Source: Rivularia sp. T60_A2020_040 (GTDB taxonomy: Bacteria; Cyanobacteriota; Cyanobacteriia; Cyanobacteriales; Nostocaceae). Taken from it: a DNA stretch of 64,000 bases. This document shows, piece after piece, positions 63,143-64,000 of the stretch. The notes beneath the pieces were generated by a model. The model saw only the letters and a list, made by a program, of their open reading frames with translations. It was not told where the DNA came from and ran no database searches. The stretch lies in contig JACYMD010000010.1 of NCBI GenBank assembly GCA_015272215.1, positions 1-64,000 of the forward strand. The letters are read 5' to 3'. Both the position numbers and the translations under genes were made by a program. The stretch's first letter is position 1. Each line of letters begins with the position of its first letter.

Positions 63143-63317
63143 TGTTAGTGTATTTCAATCATGAGGATGGATTGTAGAGACGTTATACATAACGTCTCCC
63201 AAAGTCTAGGGAAAAACCAACCTACGTACCTAGCACATTTTTGATGGTTACTTCCAAATCCAGGGAGACGTAGCACTGCTACGTCTCTACATTATTTATT
63301 TTTTACTCAACAAATTA

Positions 63318-64000
63318 CTATGATTTCAATTGAAATTCATCAAATTTAACTACTTTATCTCCAGGTTTAGTCGTATCAAAGTAATAACTACTAACTTCTC
63401 CGTTCCCTGTATCTAAAATACTAAATACGGTAATTTCATTACTTGCAATATAAGGTATCGGTTTCCCATCTTCACCAGTTAATGGTTGAATTGATGGTAT
63501 TATCGGTTCTAAACCATTTGGGTCACCAACTTCAATATATTTTTCTTTCAATCCTTGGGGTACATTACGTTTTTTATCTCCGAAAAAAGCACCGTAATTA
63601 TTACCAACATTTGATGATTCTAAAAAATTTATTCCCGATTCACTACGGAAACGATTCCACAAATGGGAATGTCCATAAAATACCAATTGCACATTATTCT
63701 TTTCTAATAAAGGTACAATATCCCGAATTAAATAATCTTGTTCCAGGGGATATTCATAACTGATATTTGTGATTTTACCTTTATCATCTTTTTCAATAGT
63801 TTGGACTGGATTTGTATAAGCCGGAACAATATTATCTCCTAACGAATGAACCGGATGATGTAACATGACTATTTTGTATTTTGCTTGTTTAAATTCCTCA
63901 CTATTAAGTTCTTCAATTAACCAATTATATTGAGGACTACCTTGATCAATTGGTTCAAAAATATGCTGTCCGTAACCCCAATTTTTGGGATTATTAAAAT
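63318..64000 (-). CDS. Metallophosphoesterase, N-terminus outside window
   Basis: IVMLHHPVHSLGDN...NVQLVFYGHSHLWNRFRSESGINFLESSNVG; frame stays open upstream of Met 63866 to the window edge. Confidence 0.85.
   Translation of the reverse strand, partial: FNNPKNWGYGQHIFEPIDQGSPQYNWLIEELNSEEFKQAKYKIVMLHHPVHSLGDNIVPAYTNPVQTIEKDDKGKITNISYEYPLEQDYLIRDIVPLLEKNNVQLVFYGHSHLWNRFRSESGINFLESSNVGNNYGAFFGDKKRNVPQGLKEKYIEVGDPNGLEPIIPSIQPLTGEDGKPIPYIASNEITVFSILDTGNGEVSSYYFDTTKPGDKVVKFDEFQLKS

Overview
The window is chromosomal DNA from a filamentous, probably Nostocales-type cyanobacterium. Supporting signs are dense HIP1 (GCGATCGC) sites, chlB, psb30/ycf12, Raf1, a menG/ubiE-type methyltransferase, clpC and many cyanobacterial short tandem repeats. 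About 45 protein genes are supported. They include housekeeping genes (glmU, pyrD, rpmI-rplT, chlB, clpC, gluconokinase and fructokinase-like genes), signalling proteins (HD-GYP and EAL response regulators, a multi-GAF kinase-like protein, a small LuxR-type regulator) and surface proteins (FecR-type, beta-barrel, a 1225-aa haemagglutinin-like exoprotein). Accessory genes include an orphan TnpB, a BECR-like toxin/immunity candidate pair, an M4 protease with an emfourin-like inhibitor, and a sigma-like / DUF1822 / CHAT-periplasmic-binding cluster. Several features are missing from the ORF track: psb30 (39 aa), a DUF2256 protein (52 aa), a 38-aa membrane ORF, two edge-truncated genes, a tRNA-like gene with an intrinsic terminator, and a 183-bp MITE with a perfect 8-bp target duplication. 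The best candidates for new biology are the CHAT (caspase-like)-TM-ligand-binding fusion cluster at 35.1-39.9 kb, the aberrant tRNA-like gene at 22.7 kb, the structured intergenic element downstream of the LuxR-type gene at 61.2 kb, and the BECR toxin pair at 25 kb. All family calls come from reading sequence motifs; no database search was run.
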